The notes below the pieces were generated by a model. The model was not told the DNA's origin, searched no databases, and saw nothing but the letters and a program-made list of their open reading frames with translations. Source: Filosporella fistucella (Eukaryota; Ascomycota; Leotiomycetes; Helotiales). From it: a stretch of DNA of 64,000 nt. Both the position numbers and the translations under genes were made by a program. This document shows positions 44,819 through 56,052 of the stretch, piece by piece. Numbering within the stretch: the first letter of the stretch is position 1; each line of letters starts with the position of its first letter. Location: NCBI GenBank assembly GCA_030077755.1, contig JAQJZZ010000014.1:1612001-1676000 (forward strand). Reading direction: 5' to 3'.

Positions 44819-47077
44819 CTTGATTGAATTAAAAATGAGTGTTGAAATGGAAATGATATTAGAACTACTTCCATTTGCGAAGGTGGAAACCTAGAGTATT
44901 TAACTTACCCATTCCCATAATTGATCATTATATCTCCGTGAATGCAATTCATGAACGCCGCACTGAAGGGTTCCAGTTGTGGATGCTGATTTACCCAAAA
45001 TAAATCTATGTCTCAAGCCCCCGTTTCGAAAAGGCCTGCCAAGCCATAGCTGAAGAATTGCCGCCCTGTTCTTACCTCGCTTAGGAAAGGGGGAAGCCAC
45101 CATCACATCTTTGAAATATCATGGGTATCACTAGTCGACCACGCGCTTCGAAAAGCCTTAAATAGACCTTCAGCATTGACAATTTATCAGGTGTCGTCTA
45201 AATTTCGAATTCAGGGCATGATACTGACAAGTCTGACCACAGAAACTTTTGTCAACATGGGATAAAAAGATTTTAGAAGAAGAGGTAAAGACTCGGTAAC
45301 GACAACCTGTGTCTTCACATTACCCCGCCATTTGTGGGATAAATTATCGACATTCTGACGCCAAGTAAGAAGCTTTCTGCGCCTTGGGTATGGTAGACAG
45401 CAGAATTACATTTGAATGGGGAATTTTTGATGTCAGAACGGCAATAGCATTGGAAATTGATTCCTACAAAATTGCAACTGTGCCTTCACTGGATGAAAAT
45501 CCTGGTGCCAGAATTGCTGCTTGTTTGGAGGCTTCTTTCTCAAGAGTACGTTCAACATACTTGATTAACAGAATCCAGACAGAGAATTTCGAATCTACAT
45601 ATCTACATACCGAGGTATTAATGCAAAATCGTCAGTGGGTTGGCGTTACCATCACTCGGTTAACGGCCTTCGCTGAATGAATTTCATCCCACAACAATGC
45701 AGGAGATAACATCGCAAGCCGTATCTTTTGAAAGAGCACCCGTCAATTTGACAATACTGTTTCCTCAACTGCATCCTTTCATTCTCCCATTCAATTCATG
45801 GCCTTTTCACTCATCCAATGACAGGTTGTTCAAGGAGAGCGGTGGAAAGCCGGATCGCATCAAGTGATCTTATAGAGGACAGGGTCTTCTCCGAATTTGG
45901 TTTTCCGAGTATTATTTCATCACATACAATATTCCGGACAATCTGGAATGCTTGTATTCCTTTCCAGACCTTAGTTGGGCCTTCACTGTTGACACGTCCT
46001 GTGGAAAATCCTTGCATCCGTCCCTAGCCTTGCTATCAAAGAGCAGCGCAAATCTGTCAAGTCACAGTAATTGGAGCAGCTTTAAGGCCAATTCGATAAG
46101 ATAAATGTTTTCGATCAATTCTGGAGCTTCTCCTTTCTTTCTCAATTCCTATCTATAGCTTAAACCTTCGTGGCATTTCCCGGCGACTGAAACTGGTGGA
46201 AGCCGTAAATTAAGGCTACGTCGGCTATTTCCCCTACCCAGATACAGTCTCCCTCATTCAAACATGATCTTATAATGATTTTGATTATTCAATGACTAGT
46301 GTCTACATACTTCTTTTGCTAAAGTGGGAAGTTTCCTTGAGTCACGTGACAAATATGGAGCCAGCGGCTGCTGGTACGTAGATTGTCTCCAGACTGACCA
46401 AGTCGACCCCCAAAGGGCCTCGCTGCCTGTAACTAAGGCTATGAACACAATAGATGGCATATTTCTCAAATATTCTGTCAAGTGTGAAGATAGATGGCTG
46501 CACAATACATACCGGTTGGGCCAGAGCTTGAGCAGGTGTTTCGCATACTTTTATTCATACTGCAGACTTGCTTCGAACATGATTTCCAGAAATCGTACTG
46601 TGTATACCATCTATTCCATGTCCCTGTTTGTATATGTTGGTACACACTCGGCCTCACCTAAAGGGGCCATTAGAGGCTATTTTGAGCATTGCCTCCGCAG
46701 GTTCTCCGCCTGCTTGAATCTGCCTTGCCATCAACGCATGCTTCTGTCGTAATATTTCTATACTGCACATGTAGAATCTGCCTAGTTTCTTAGTAGAAAT
46801 TATCTATATTGGCCACACCACTCGCTGAGTATAGAATTGTATTTCCTCCTCTTTCCCCACGGCGCTCTGCCGACACGAGACCGTTGGTATTTTCCCTCTC
46901 CCCAATGGCCGGAGGTTCATCCTTGTCAGACTGACTGAATATTGATTCTCCAAGAGGCAACTACATGTACGCGCTCTTGACAATAATTACTCCTACTCCT
47001 CCCTCAACGACTATACGACCCAAAACCAGCTCGTTGCCTGACTTCGACCTACCATTTTATGAACTCATCATCAACAA
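44819..47077. other. Intergenic, divergent promoters
   Basis: About 2.3 kb between the secreted-protein gene and the RING-like gene. A small plus-strand frame near 45384 has no start support or family. It contains the palindrome GTCACGTGAC at 46341-46350. Confidence 0.5.
46341..46350. promoter_or_regulatory. GTCACGTGAC palindrome (Cbf1/bHLH-type site)
   Basis: This perfect 10-bp palindrome contains the GTCACGTG core bound by Cbf1-type bHLH proteins in fungi. It lies about 730 bp upstream of the RING-like gene. The function is inferred. Confidence 0.45.
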
Positions 47078-48487
47078 ATGTCCCAAAGCTTGACCATTCG
47101 TGGCATTCTGGACCTTTATCCAGAGCAACCTGGGTTCCATTGTGTGGGTACAACTCAGGCAGGGAATCGGTGTCGGAATTCATTCATTCGACGTGCCTAC
47201 CTGGATGAAGCGAGCAAAATAATCGACGATCTTCCACAAACCCGACAGCAGAATACCAGTTCACACTATATTTTAACTATTCTAAGACGACTGGCATGGC
47301 TTACACTCTGTCCTAGGTGGCACCAGAACGACAGGCCTGGTGTATCGTCTCAGGCAAATGCTATTGCATCGAGGTGGCTGAGAATACTGGAGAGCTCAAC
47401 GATAGGCGAGATATACTCCGCCAGGCCATCAACTTCGTCGATACCACAACCGAGAACTTTTAATACATACTCACAGGCTGCATATACTCAACGACCAGGT
47501 AGTAGAGTGAGTTCGAACGACGAGTACATCCCGATGACCCCACCTCGCACTCCACCTATAAGACAAGACCGAGCAGCTCCTACCGGTGCTATGGCTCCAC
47601 CTTCTTCATCTCAGAACATATTCGGTGCTAGAAGGCAAAATCTTGAGGAGGATAGATCAGTCAGAATCAACATCAATGTTGCAGTGAATGGATCTAATGC
47701 GGGACAATCTGGGCAAGGCACAAGCCGTTCTAATACTGAACAAGGCATAAATCGTCCAAGCCCTGGATCTTCGACTAACGATCATTCTACCTTGCTACCT
47801 TCACCTAGGATGAGAGGCTATTTTTCAGCAACCACTGATCAGTCTCAAGCATCTACCAATAATCGAAGTAGAGGTCACTCAGATGATGTTCGGATGCTGC
47901 GGTTGCAACTGCAGCTTTTGGAAACCCAACTTGCTTTAGAAAGAGCTACTAGATCTCCGCGGAATAATCCTGAAGCTATTCGAACCCCTCAACTGTCTCC
48001 ATCAATGAGTGTGATCTCGGACTCATCCCCTCCTAGCTCTGGATCTAGAGCAAACAATCATGCCGCCGGGAGCCCTCTAGGACAGTCACCTGTATCGATC
48101 ATATCTGGAGCCTCGTCAACAGGTATCAATACTCCTAACACCTCGGCCCCTCCTTCGCCGTTTGTCCGATCTCAAAATCTTTCTTTAATTACGCAGTCAA
48201 TTCAAGGGAGTTCAAGAACAAATGTAGGCGGGCGTGTGATTAGGCGCCAACCAATTCGACGACACACAGAGTGTTATGTGTGTTATGAGCCTATTCTTAG
48301 ATACCCAGATGCTGTTTGGTGTCGTGGTGGCTGTGGTCAGAATGTGTGTGTAGAATGCTTTGAGTTGTGGAGTTTTTATCAGGAGGATGATGAACATGAA
48401 GTTACTTGTGGATTTTGGTATTCTATCCCATATCTCCTCAGCGGTGCAGACACTAACCTTTTCAGTCGTGCGCCATGGGTATATTGA
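47078..48487 (+). CDS. C8 RING-like zinc-binding protein
   Basis: Two exons, 47078-48417 and 48466-48487, give 453 aa. The C-terminus has eight cysteines at 399, 402, 415, 419, 424, 427, 444 and 447 in a C-x2-C, C-x3-C, C-x4-... C-x2-C, C-x2-C pattern, which fits a treble-clef RING-like domain with Cys in the usual His position. The last cysteine is split by the intron (TG/T) and the last exon is only 22 nt. An N-terminal CVGTTQAGNRC resembles the Cys motif before DUF1766 (T5orf172) domains, but that domain is absent. The middle is Ser/Pro/Asn-rich and probably disordered, with a possible short coiled coil LRLQLQLLETQLALERA. A ubiquitin ligase role is inferred from the RING-like fold only. 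Confidence 0.82.
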   Translation: MSQSLTIRGILDLYPEQPGFHCVGTTQAGNRCRNSFIRRAYLDEASKIIDDLPQTRQQNTSSHYILTILRRLAWLTLCPRWHQNDRPGVSSQANAIASRWLRILESSTIGEIYSARPSTSSIPQPRTFNTYSQAAYTQRPGSRVSSNDEYIPMTPPRTPPIRQDRAAPTGAMAPPSSSQNIFGARRQNLEEDRSVRININVAVNGSNAGQSGQGTSRSNTEQGINRPSPGSSTNDHSTLLPSPRMRGYFSATTDQSQASTNNRSRGHSDDVRMLRLQLQLLETQLALERATRSPRNNPEAIRTPQLSPSMSVISDSSPPSSGSRANNHAAGSPLGQSPVSIISGASSTGINTPNTSAPPSPFVRSQNLSLITQSIQGSSRTNVGGRVIRRQPIRRHTECYVCYEPILRYPDAVWCRGGCGQNVCVECFELWSFYQEDDEHEVTCGFWYSIPYLLSGADTNLFSRAPWVY

Positions 48488-49875
48488 GCTGATTTTTGGA
48501 TTAATATTTTGGCACGTGGGTTATTTCGCTCTATATGCTTTGTTATTGTGTGGGATGTACTTGTTGGCTCCATGTTCGGGAAGGAGGGGGCTTTGACACT
48601 CATTTAGTATGGGCAAACTTGACTGTTTTTTTGGTCTTTATTTTTATGAATTGAGGTGTCCTGTGTCTTAAATCTATTGCAGCAGCCTGACCAGTCTCTC
48701 CTTCAATTGCCAATGCATACAAGCTCACATCCATATGTGAAGATTCCTCCCTCATGAGTATCCTGCGCCGTATTTCAAGCCGCCTCCTTCAGATTGCTGT
48801 CCCCCAGAGCTCCTCGTATGTAAGTGCTGGCATATTCGCGGCTAGTGTCAATGTGTTTTGTCTGCAATCTATCATCGCTACCGTGGGAGAGAAAGGTGGC
48901 CGAGTATGGAAAGGCATGATTGAGGTATAATGGAACTACGATGGATTTTATATTTGAGTTAAAAATTGTGTCCTTTGGCAAATTCAATGATGCGGGAAGG
49001 AGTCTGCTTTATGCATTTGTGGGGGGGTCTGTTGAAAGAAAAGTGCGGCTCGAAAAAGAAATATACGCGAGCCCCTTAGTATTGTTCCTTGATATTGTTC
49101 AAGATTTGAAAGGGAACATATCCGAAGGTGGCGCTCAAAATATCCTAGATGTCTCTCCATCCCAGAAGGCCAGAGATCTCATGGTTCCGGTTCTCATGAA
49201 ATGGTCCCATAATATGTGAATTCCATCCTTGAAGAGACAACGGAGGTTCGAGTAGCCTGAATACTAAAGCGCATAGGACTTTGACATTCTAGATATATTA
49301 ATTTCCATTTTGCGCTTCGCATGCGTCATTGCTACTGGAAGCAAGAAAATCAGGGGTGTTTGAGTTCTACATTTTACGGTGGTCCTCACATAATAGTAAT
49401 ACTCGCCAAGATTACCTGAGGGTTGGTCATGAGCAGGCCGAAGACCGTGACAACCTTGTGCTTTATAAGTGATGAATCACAATTCTAGACTTCGAGCTTG
49501 CCATATGTATCCATCATTGATGACTTTCGAAGCCAGAGGGACAGGCATAAGATGATAATGTCCAACTTATTGCTGCTGCAGTGGTCATAGTCCCTATTAG
49601 GATGACATGATTCAGAGACAAGAAGCAAGTACATGTACTTTTGAAATAAGAGGTGATATCCCATGACGAAAATAACGTGCAATCAAGCTAGTGACATCCA
49701 CTACTAGGAGAATAGCAACAGAGACAATCAATGTAAAGATAATAGCAGAAGTAACGAAACATCAGGGATTAACATAAAAAATTATCGGAGAAATTTCATA
49801 AAGCGTAATCATAACCTACTTAAACCATCAGATGTCTCGATATCTACAGCTTAGGAGGCCTAAGCCATAGGCTTT
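48488..49875. other. Intergenic, convergent gene ends
   Basis: About 1.4 kb, AT-rich, between the RING-like gene and the membrane protein gene. Small frames near 48920 have no family support. Confidence 0.5.
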
Positions 49876-51866
49876 TTATCGTGCTTTGACCTCCGCGCCG
49901 TAAACAGAGGCACTGCCTACACCAAGGCCTCCAGCTGCAATTAATCCCCAGGCTAAGGCACCCACTTCCCAATCTTCATCAGTGACTTCATCCCCTTCTT
50001 CAATATTATTATTTCCTGAAGGAGCGTAGGCATCATCTTCGTCATCTTCTTTGCTGTTTGTTTTCTTCGCGAATCGTCCACGATGCCGAGGAACAGAGAC
50101 AGTGGAATCGTCATCAGGTGTTGCAGTGGTCTCTGTTTTCTTTGGACGGCCTGGACGTCTTCGGGTAGATGGGGTTTCTTCGACCCTAAGATCAATTAGT
50201 ATTTTTCTAATTGTGCGTCGGAGTACATACTTTGTAACTGCTGACTCAATCTCTGCTTTGACGCTATTTTTTGCTTCTCTAATCTTATTTCCTTGCTTCA
50301 TAAATGGTGTACTCGAGGTCAGCATATCATCAACATCTAGACCCCGAATGGCTGCCCATACACCTAAGCTGAGGCCAGACAGAAGTACGTCCCAGCCTAC
50401 AGCAGCAACAGCTGGATGCTCGCGGATTGCTCCGAATATCCTTGCAACAGCAGTTGATCCACGTTCGACAGTCGATAGATGTTCCTTGTTTAATGGGTGT
50501 AAGAAGCTTGGTTGGTAATATGTGCTTTGAGGTGTATTGAAGAAGAGTGCCCACGCGGTTGACTTGAAATGTAGTGCTGCCGAACAAAATGAGATTATTT
50601 GGAATATAGTTGTGTAAGTAGAATGGTCATCATGAGGATGGATATGGGTCGTGCCCCAGCTATTCGGAATTATGTATGGCGCAGCCAAGAACGTGAATGG
50701 TAAAGCGCGAGACAGGAACTCGATATTTGCGAAGGATGGTGTATATGTAGCCACTGGGACTAAGAATACTGTTGTAAATGATGCCAAGAGAAGTGTGATA
50801 TAAACCGTAGGTTTTGGGACGAAGCCGGCCGGTTTAGCCGGGATAAATTTCTCTCGAAGCTGAGCGAGTCTATCAGGTTTTAGTTTGTGTATTTTCTGAC
50901 TGGTAATGACCTACCTGCTTGACGTAACTGGCATCGAAGATCTTGTGATATCCCTCACATTACTTGGTAAAGGAACTGGTGTGAGGAGTACGATTAAGAA
51001 AAAGAGGTTCTGCGCGTATGAAAGATTGACCAATTGAGCCAACGCAAGGAATGCCCATAGATTCGAGATTTTCCGTCTTTGTCCTTCGATCGAGAGATAC
51101 ATGCTCCATGATACCAGACCCGTACTAACTTGTTGACCCCACCAAGAGTATCGGTAGACATCAGCGATAAGTTCTTGGGTTTCACGATAGAATGAAGTGT
51201 CGTGGAGCCATCTGACAATATGAAGCCGTCCTGGATGTTCACCACCACGAAGACCACCTTTATCACCAAAGAATCTAGAACTTTAGCAAGTGCTAACAGA
51301 ATTGGTTCAAATGACCTACGTGCTTGGTAAATCTACACCTCGTTCTGATGCCCAATTCCGGTAGGAGGTGCTGGATATTTGTGCTCCAAGTACTGCAGCC
51401 ACCAAAAGACTTAGAGCAGCCAGACCAGAAAAACCTAGGATGTGATTTTTTCTGGCTTGTTGACGATCTCGGGTTGCTGAAGAAGGGGGAAGAGCAACGT
51501 ATGATCGATATATTGTCCGTCCAACGACGTATGATAGGTATCCAATCAACAGAATATGTGTTGCCAGAGCTCCTATTGGAATGTAGCTAGAAGATGTTAT
51601 TAACGAAATGCAGATATGAATTTAAAGCTCCACAGAATCCAAGCTATCACAACTATCCTGGGAATTCGTTTCAAGATCCACATGCCACTAACACTTCAGA
51701 TGGCGGGTAAGTATACCAAAAGCTTGAATCTTCTCAATAGAACATTCCCGAATAATAGTAAAGATACTCGCAGTTCCCATACTCAGCCATATTTCCCAAC
51801 ACTCAACTCATGAAGACAACAAGGAATTCCTTACCTGGCCGGGGTATAAATCTCAACTGGTGCCAT
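49876..51866 (-). CDS. Multi-pass membrane protein of unknown function
   Basis: Five exons, 51835-51866, 51320-51586, 50915-51274, 50231-50869 and 49876-50185, give 535 aa. The first exon starts MAPVEIYTPAS. Hydrophobic segments include PIGALATHILLIGYL, GFSGLAALSLLVAAVL, LFFLIVLLTPVP, VYITLLLASFTTVFLV, IFQIISFCSAAL and a last GALAWGLIAAGGLGVG, so several membrane passes are expected. A Lys/Arg/Glu/Asp-rich cytosolic-type stretch (RRRPGRPKKTE, then DDEDDAYAP) precedes the last hydrophobic segment. The final intron is only 45 nt and symmetric, with donor GTATGT, branch TACTAAT and acceptor CTTAG; if retained, it adds 15 in-frame residues. I do not recognise the family. Confidence 0.82.
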
Positions 51867-52309
51867 TGTTGACTGAGTTCGTATTTGAACTGTCTCCTCA
51901 ATTTTCTCGACTTTAGGGAGGACAGTCAAGACATAGGTCGTCATAAAGTTCAATTCGAGTAAAGCAACGAGGAGCTCCAGAATATATCACTGACGTTGGA
52001 ATGGAAGCTGTGGCTGGATTACTAGTTACCTACTGCCCAGTTTCTACTGATGATGCATATCACGTGTGCCCCATATTAATTGGGCAGATCGCGGCTCAGC
52101 CTTGCGCTATCCTGCAGGGATGTGAATGTCTCGAATCAGTTGACACATTGTCAGAATCACTTTTCTTAAAATTCCCGCACTGCAACCCTCATTTCATTCT
52201 ATGAAACCGGAATTGCTCCCACAAACAGGGCTTTTGAAGTATTTGAAAGAGAGATTCTGGCTCAATCAATCCTCTTTATGGTTCTGTGGAGCTCCGAGTA
52301 CAGGCAAGC
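51867..52309. promoter_or_regulatory. Divergent intergenic region, membrane protein / ARL3
   Basis: This region of 443 bp lies between divergent start codons. A CACGTG hexamer is at 52061-52066, about 245 bp upstream of the GTPase start. I see nothing else. Confidence 0.5.
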
Positions 52310-52995
52310 ATGTATCATCTAGCTAAGGGATTGTATTTGTATGCCACGAGTAAAGAGGGTACTGCTCCTTCTTATAGCTTTAAGATAGTTAGCTGACGAT
52401 AACAGAATACTCAGTTCTTCTTCTTGGGCTCGATAATGCCGGCAAGACAACCTTCCACGAACAAGTCAAATCACTCTTCCTCCCCTCGGCCCCTCCTCCG
52501 AAATTGAAAACCGTTCCTACAGTTGGGCAGAATGTTTCAACAATCACATTACCGGATATGTACCTCAAAATGTGGGATGTAGGGGGTCAACACAGCCTGC
52601 GGAAGCTCTGGCAGAGTTACTATACGTCCTGCCATGCCATTGTGTTCATAATTGACAGCACAGATATCGGGGATGGTAACCTGGAACATGATAATAGTGG
52701 GCGATTGGAAGAATGTAGATTGGTGCTTGAGGATGTCCTACAACATTCTGAAACGGAAGGAGTACCTCTTTTGGTACTGGCCAATAAACAGGATAGAGAG
52801 GATTGCGTGGAAGTTGTAAGGATCAAGGAAGGACTGGTGAAGAAAGTCTTTGAAGGAGATAAGGGAGCCAGTATACGAGATTCGAGAGTGCTACCCGTTA
52901 GTGCATTGACAGGAACAGGAGTAAGGGAAGCTGTGGAGTGGGTGAGGAGTAGAGTGAAATGGAATAAGGAGGGAAGACCTCCAGTTATGAGATGA
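52310..52995 (+). CDS. ARL3: ARL3/ARFRP1-type small GTPase
   Basis: Two exons, 52310-52358 and 52406-52995, give 212 aa. The N-terminus MYHLAKGLYLYATSKEEYS matches the yeast Arl3/human ARFRP1 start; residue 2 is Tyr, so myristoylation is excluded and N-terminal acetylation by NatC is expected, as known for this group. Motifs: P-loop GLDNAGKT, switch I PTVGQN, switch II WDVGGQ, NKQD and the SAL loop. The family acts at the trans-Golgi, recruiting Arl1 and golgins through Sys1. The switch I region contains an insertion (SLFLPSAPPPKLKT) compared with human. The gene converges on the carbonic-anhydrase-like gene, with 122 bp between stops. Confidence 0.93.
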
Positions 52996-53117
52996 TAGGA
53001 ATTGGATACGGCAAGGGCTTTGGATACTTATAGACAGCGAGGCGTTAGGGGTTACGATATCAGGTATGAATTCACAAAGTGTTATAGAGACTTTTACGTA
53101 AAGTCCTTTTGATAACC

Positions 53118-53988
53118 TCAATACGCAACATTCTCTAGAATCCCACTTTCAGTGTCCATCACAAATCCAAGCACCTGCATACCTTTGAAATAGGGGCTAC
53201 TCCTCAAATAGTCGACATCATCCTTCACGCTTACTTTGGGATCCTCAAAGCTACCAAATTCAATTTCTGTTAAGTTTACCTCACCATCTGCACTCTTCTC
53301 CAAACTCCCTCGAATCTCATCATCGCTAGCAGTTTGTAATCCACAATCTGTATGATGAACTACCATTATGGTACCTTTCTTTCCAAGATTCCCAACAGAG
53401 GAGAGAACAAGAAGGGTGCTCATAGCTGCGTGGACCCTACCTCCAGCTGTACGGACGACCGTTGCTTCTGTTGCATGTTAGTGAATATTTATAAAATGTA
53501 AAGGGAGACAGACTATTTGTTGAATTCATGCCAAGGAACTCTTCAGGAGTGACACGAGGATCTGTACATGCAACTGTTCAAGTAGTATCAGCTGTGCGGA
53601 TTTGATTGGAGAATACGTCCAAGAAGTATTAATCCAGTATAAATCCCCAATTGAAGATTCATTTCAAAATAACTTATTTTTGAAGCTTCTTAAATGAATT
53701 ACACGGGTACAGAAAGTACAATAGATCCATCCCATTCTCATATCTTGATCAGAATGCAGAAGATAGATTTAAGAACTCACCAACAATTACAGTCCCATCT
53801 TCCCTCTCTCTCCCTCTCTTTTGCATCTCAAGAAAAGGAATCGGTTTCTTATATTCAGGACTTTGAGCCCATTTCCTACTCCCATCAGAATCTCTTATCT
53901 CTACTCCAACCCAAAAATACAACCGACTACAACAACAATTACAGACTCACTTGTTCCCCTCCAAATATGCCTGAACCCTAGGATCCAT
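53118..53988 (-). CDS. Small beta-carbonic-anhydrase-like protein
   Basis: Four exons, 53951-53988, 53781-53875, 53514-53573 and 53118-53467, give 180 aa. The predicted zinc ligands of beta-carbonic anhydrases are present in the expected order: VACTDPR with Cys47 and Asp49, and VHHTDCG with His103 and Cys106. The length is short for a plant-type enzyme and fits a fungal beta-CA-like subgroup. Predicted role: CO2/bicarbonate interconversion in the cytosol. The donor of the third intron is GTCTGT, weaker than its neighbours, so the junction after MNSTN is the least certain. An AG-rich run within exon 2 (KRGREREDG) remains in frame. Confidence 0.88.
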
Positions 53989-54802
53989 CTCGAATACACA
54001 ATCACAAGCTCGGAAACAACCAGCAGAGGCAAAAATGACAATCAATCTGATCTGGTTGGTTTGATAAGGAATTGTGTTCAAACGCTGAACCGTGCGTAAG
54101 TTGATGCATCATGATAAGAGAATTGAACCATGCGAGAAAGAGGCGTTTTTTAGTGGGTGCTTGGATGTGTTAGTGAGGGGTACTTTGAACGGTGGGGTGT
54201 TTATAAGATAAAGTTGGTAGATTATGTTTAGATATGAATTGAATTGTGTTTGATTGTTTGATTATAAAACTGGAATGTTAGTATCTTGATGTAGATATGC
54301 TGTTGGGAAAGGGAGTTGTCTCATAGACTAAATGGTAGTGGGTGAGAGTATTTGGTGCAAATATCACAATCTCGAGAAGTTGAAGAATATTATATCGGAC
54401 ATGTTAATTAAGATCATCATATTCAGCCATCAGCTATCCCCCAATTAAATCATTAACACCCTTCTATTCCCATTTCCATGCCCAACGCCAGCCTTCATAA
54501 TCCCATACGCCTTCCCATCCATTACCATCTATCGGACCGCTAAATCGAATAAATCATTGCCAAGTGGCACATTATCATCTCTATAGCTCTCTGGCTCATA
54601 ACGCTAAATCAGAATAGAACGTGGGCAGCGCTTTCTGGGTATGCCACAGCAACGCAGCATAGGGTATCAGAAGCAGATAACTCTTCTCCTCAAATCCTTC
54701 AACCTGCGATCCACGATCTTGTAGCATTTTCGTATTCGAATCGACCGTTTCGTCATGATGAGGTGAGGTTATAACGTATATATAATTGTATCATGTGCTC
54801 CT
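53989..54802. other. Intergenic between two minus-strand genes
   Basis: About 815 bp, AT-rich, with the carbonic-anhydrase promoter and the FYVE 3' region. I see no gene. Confidence 0.5.
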
Positions 54803-56052
54803 TCAAAATGTGCTCCAGTTCCAGTCTCGTGGCACACTTGCACCCAAACTTTCAGGAGCACCTGGAGTCTTGTGTCCAAACACACCTCCGAGTGATCTGC
54901 CAGCGCAGCTCACAGTTGGTGTAGCAGGTGTATCTTGATCACAGGCAGAACTCTCGCTATTGGATCGGCTTGATCGTGCTATTTGCCAACGCTTGAAATC
55001 GGTGAAACAATGTTCGCATGAACGAACATATGTGCCTTTGGGATGGTAATTGGCATCTTGATCGAGAGGAATTATATAGGTCGAATGCATATCGCAGAAA
55101 ATATTACCACATCGACGACAGTGGTGTCGACGTGTGAAGTAGGAGAAGTATCGGGTACAGGTTGTCTCGTCGCAGATGGATGATTCGGCGTCAGGCTGAA
55201 GAGTGATGGATTAGCAAAATTCCTAAATACGTAATAAAAATTATGCATCATTCTCCAAGCCAGTGAAATTGTTGTGTGGGAATATGCAGAACGCGGGATG
55301 GGCTGATGTAAAATTGTTCGACACGCGAGCGAGACTTTCTAGCCAAGCGATGTGTTGAGGAATGTTCGTTGCATGGATTAAACCGATTGCAACTTTTTCC
55401 AGCACGCAATACCCGTCAGGGTATCGCGACATCACCAGGTATAAGAAGCTTGAGATCCCCGCATCCAAATCTTCTGCAAACCAAATCCTTCAAGAAAATG
55501 CTAACATACCTTCCAGTGTTCTCTCGTCGGTGCAGCCGTCACCTTCCCAAGTCCTTCTGTACTCCATTCCGCCTCAGTTATTGCACCAAGTCCAAACTTT
55601 CCACTATCTCCAGTTGATCGTCGACTCAGTGTCTGCGCATCTTGAAGGTCATCGAAACTGCTGTCCTTACTCTGAGGTGGGGTCAAGGGTGATGATCTCA
55701 GGACTCTCTTTGGAGGATCTGTTGGTCGCAGAACTGCTGGTACATACAGAGGAGACTTTGGTGGGCGCAGTTGACGAGTGTGAGCTGGTAGATGTGCAGG
55801 GGCAGATACTCTTGGAGATGTCGGTGAAGCATTATGAGGCGTTGCTGTCGCAGAGTTGATAGGGGAGATCTGCTGGGACTGCGATTGTGCATTGTAAAGG
55901 GTATACTGGGAAGGCGATGCTGTGAACTGTTGCACAGGCATCGCAAAATCCGTTGCCATCGCTTTTGTAGGTAGTTGAGATTGATCAAGCTTATCGCCTG
56001 GCGTGGTAGAGGTAGGGTAGAAGATCTGCTGGTTGGGTTTCTCGAGAAACAT
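54803..56052 (-). CDS. FYVE-type zinc finger protein
   Basis: Two exons, 55510-56052 and 54803-55195, give 311 aa; the 314-nt intron lies right before the finger and starts GTATGT. Residues about 180-245 form a FYVE-like finger with the R-R-H-H-C-R core (203-208), CRRCGNIFC (207-215) and CEHC (241-244). FYVE domains bind phosphatidylinositol 3-phosphate on endosomes and vacuoles. Two ligand pairs look unusual: the first is C-x4-C (189, 194) and one is C-x2-H (215, 218). The long N-terminus is Ser/Pro-rich and probably disordered. It is likely an endosomal adaptor. Confidence 0.87.

Noticed and set aside
45384..45680. A 98-codon plus-strand frame that looked mildly coding
   Set aside because: The start is not ATG, no family is recognised and no exon structure supports it.
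53797..53820. A suspected frameshift in the AG-rich run of the carbonic-anhydrase-like gene
   Set aside because: Careful recounting shows the exon remains in frame through EREDGTVIV and joins correctly to the next exon.
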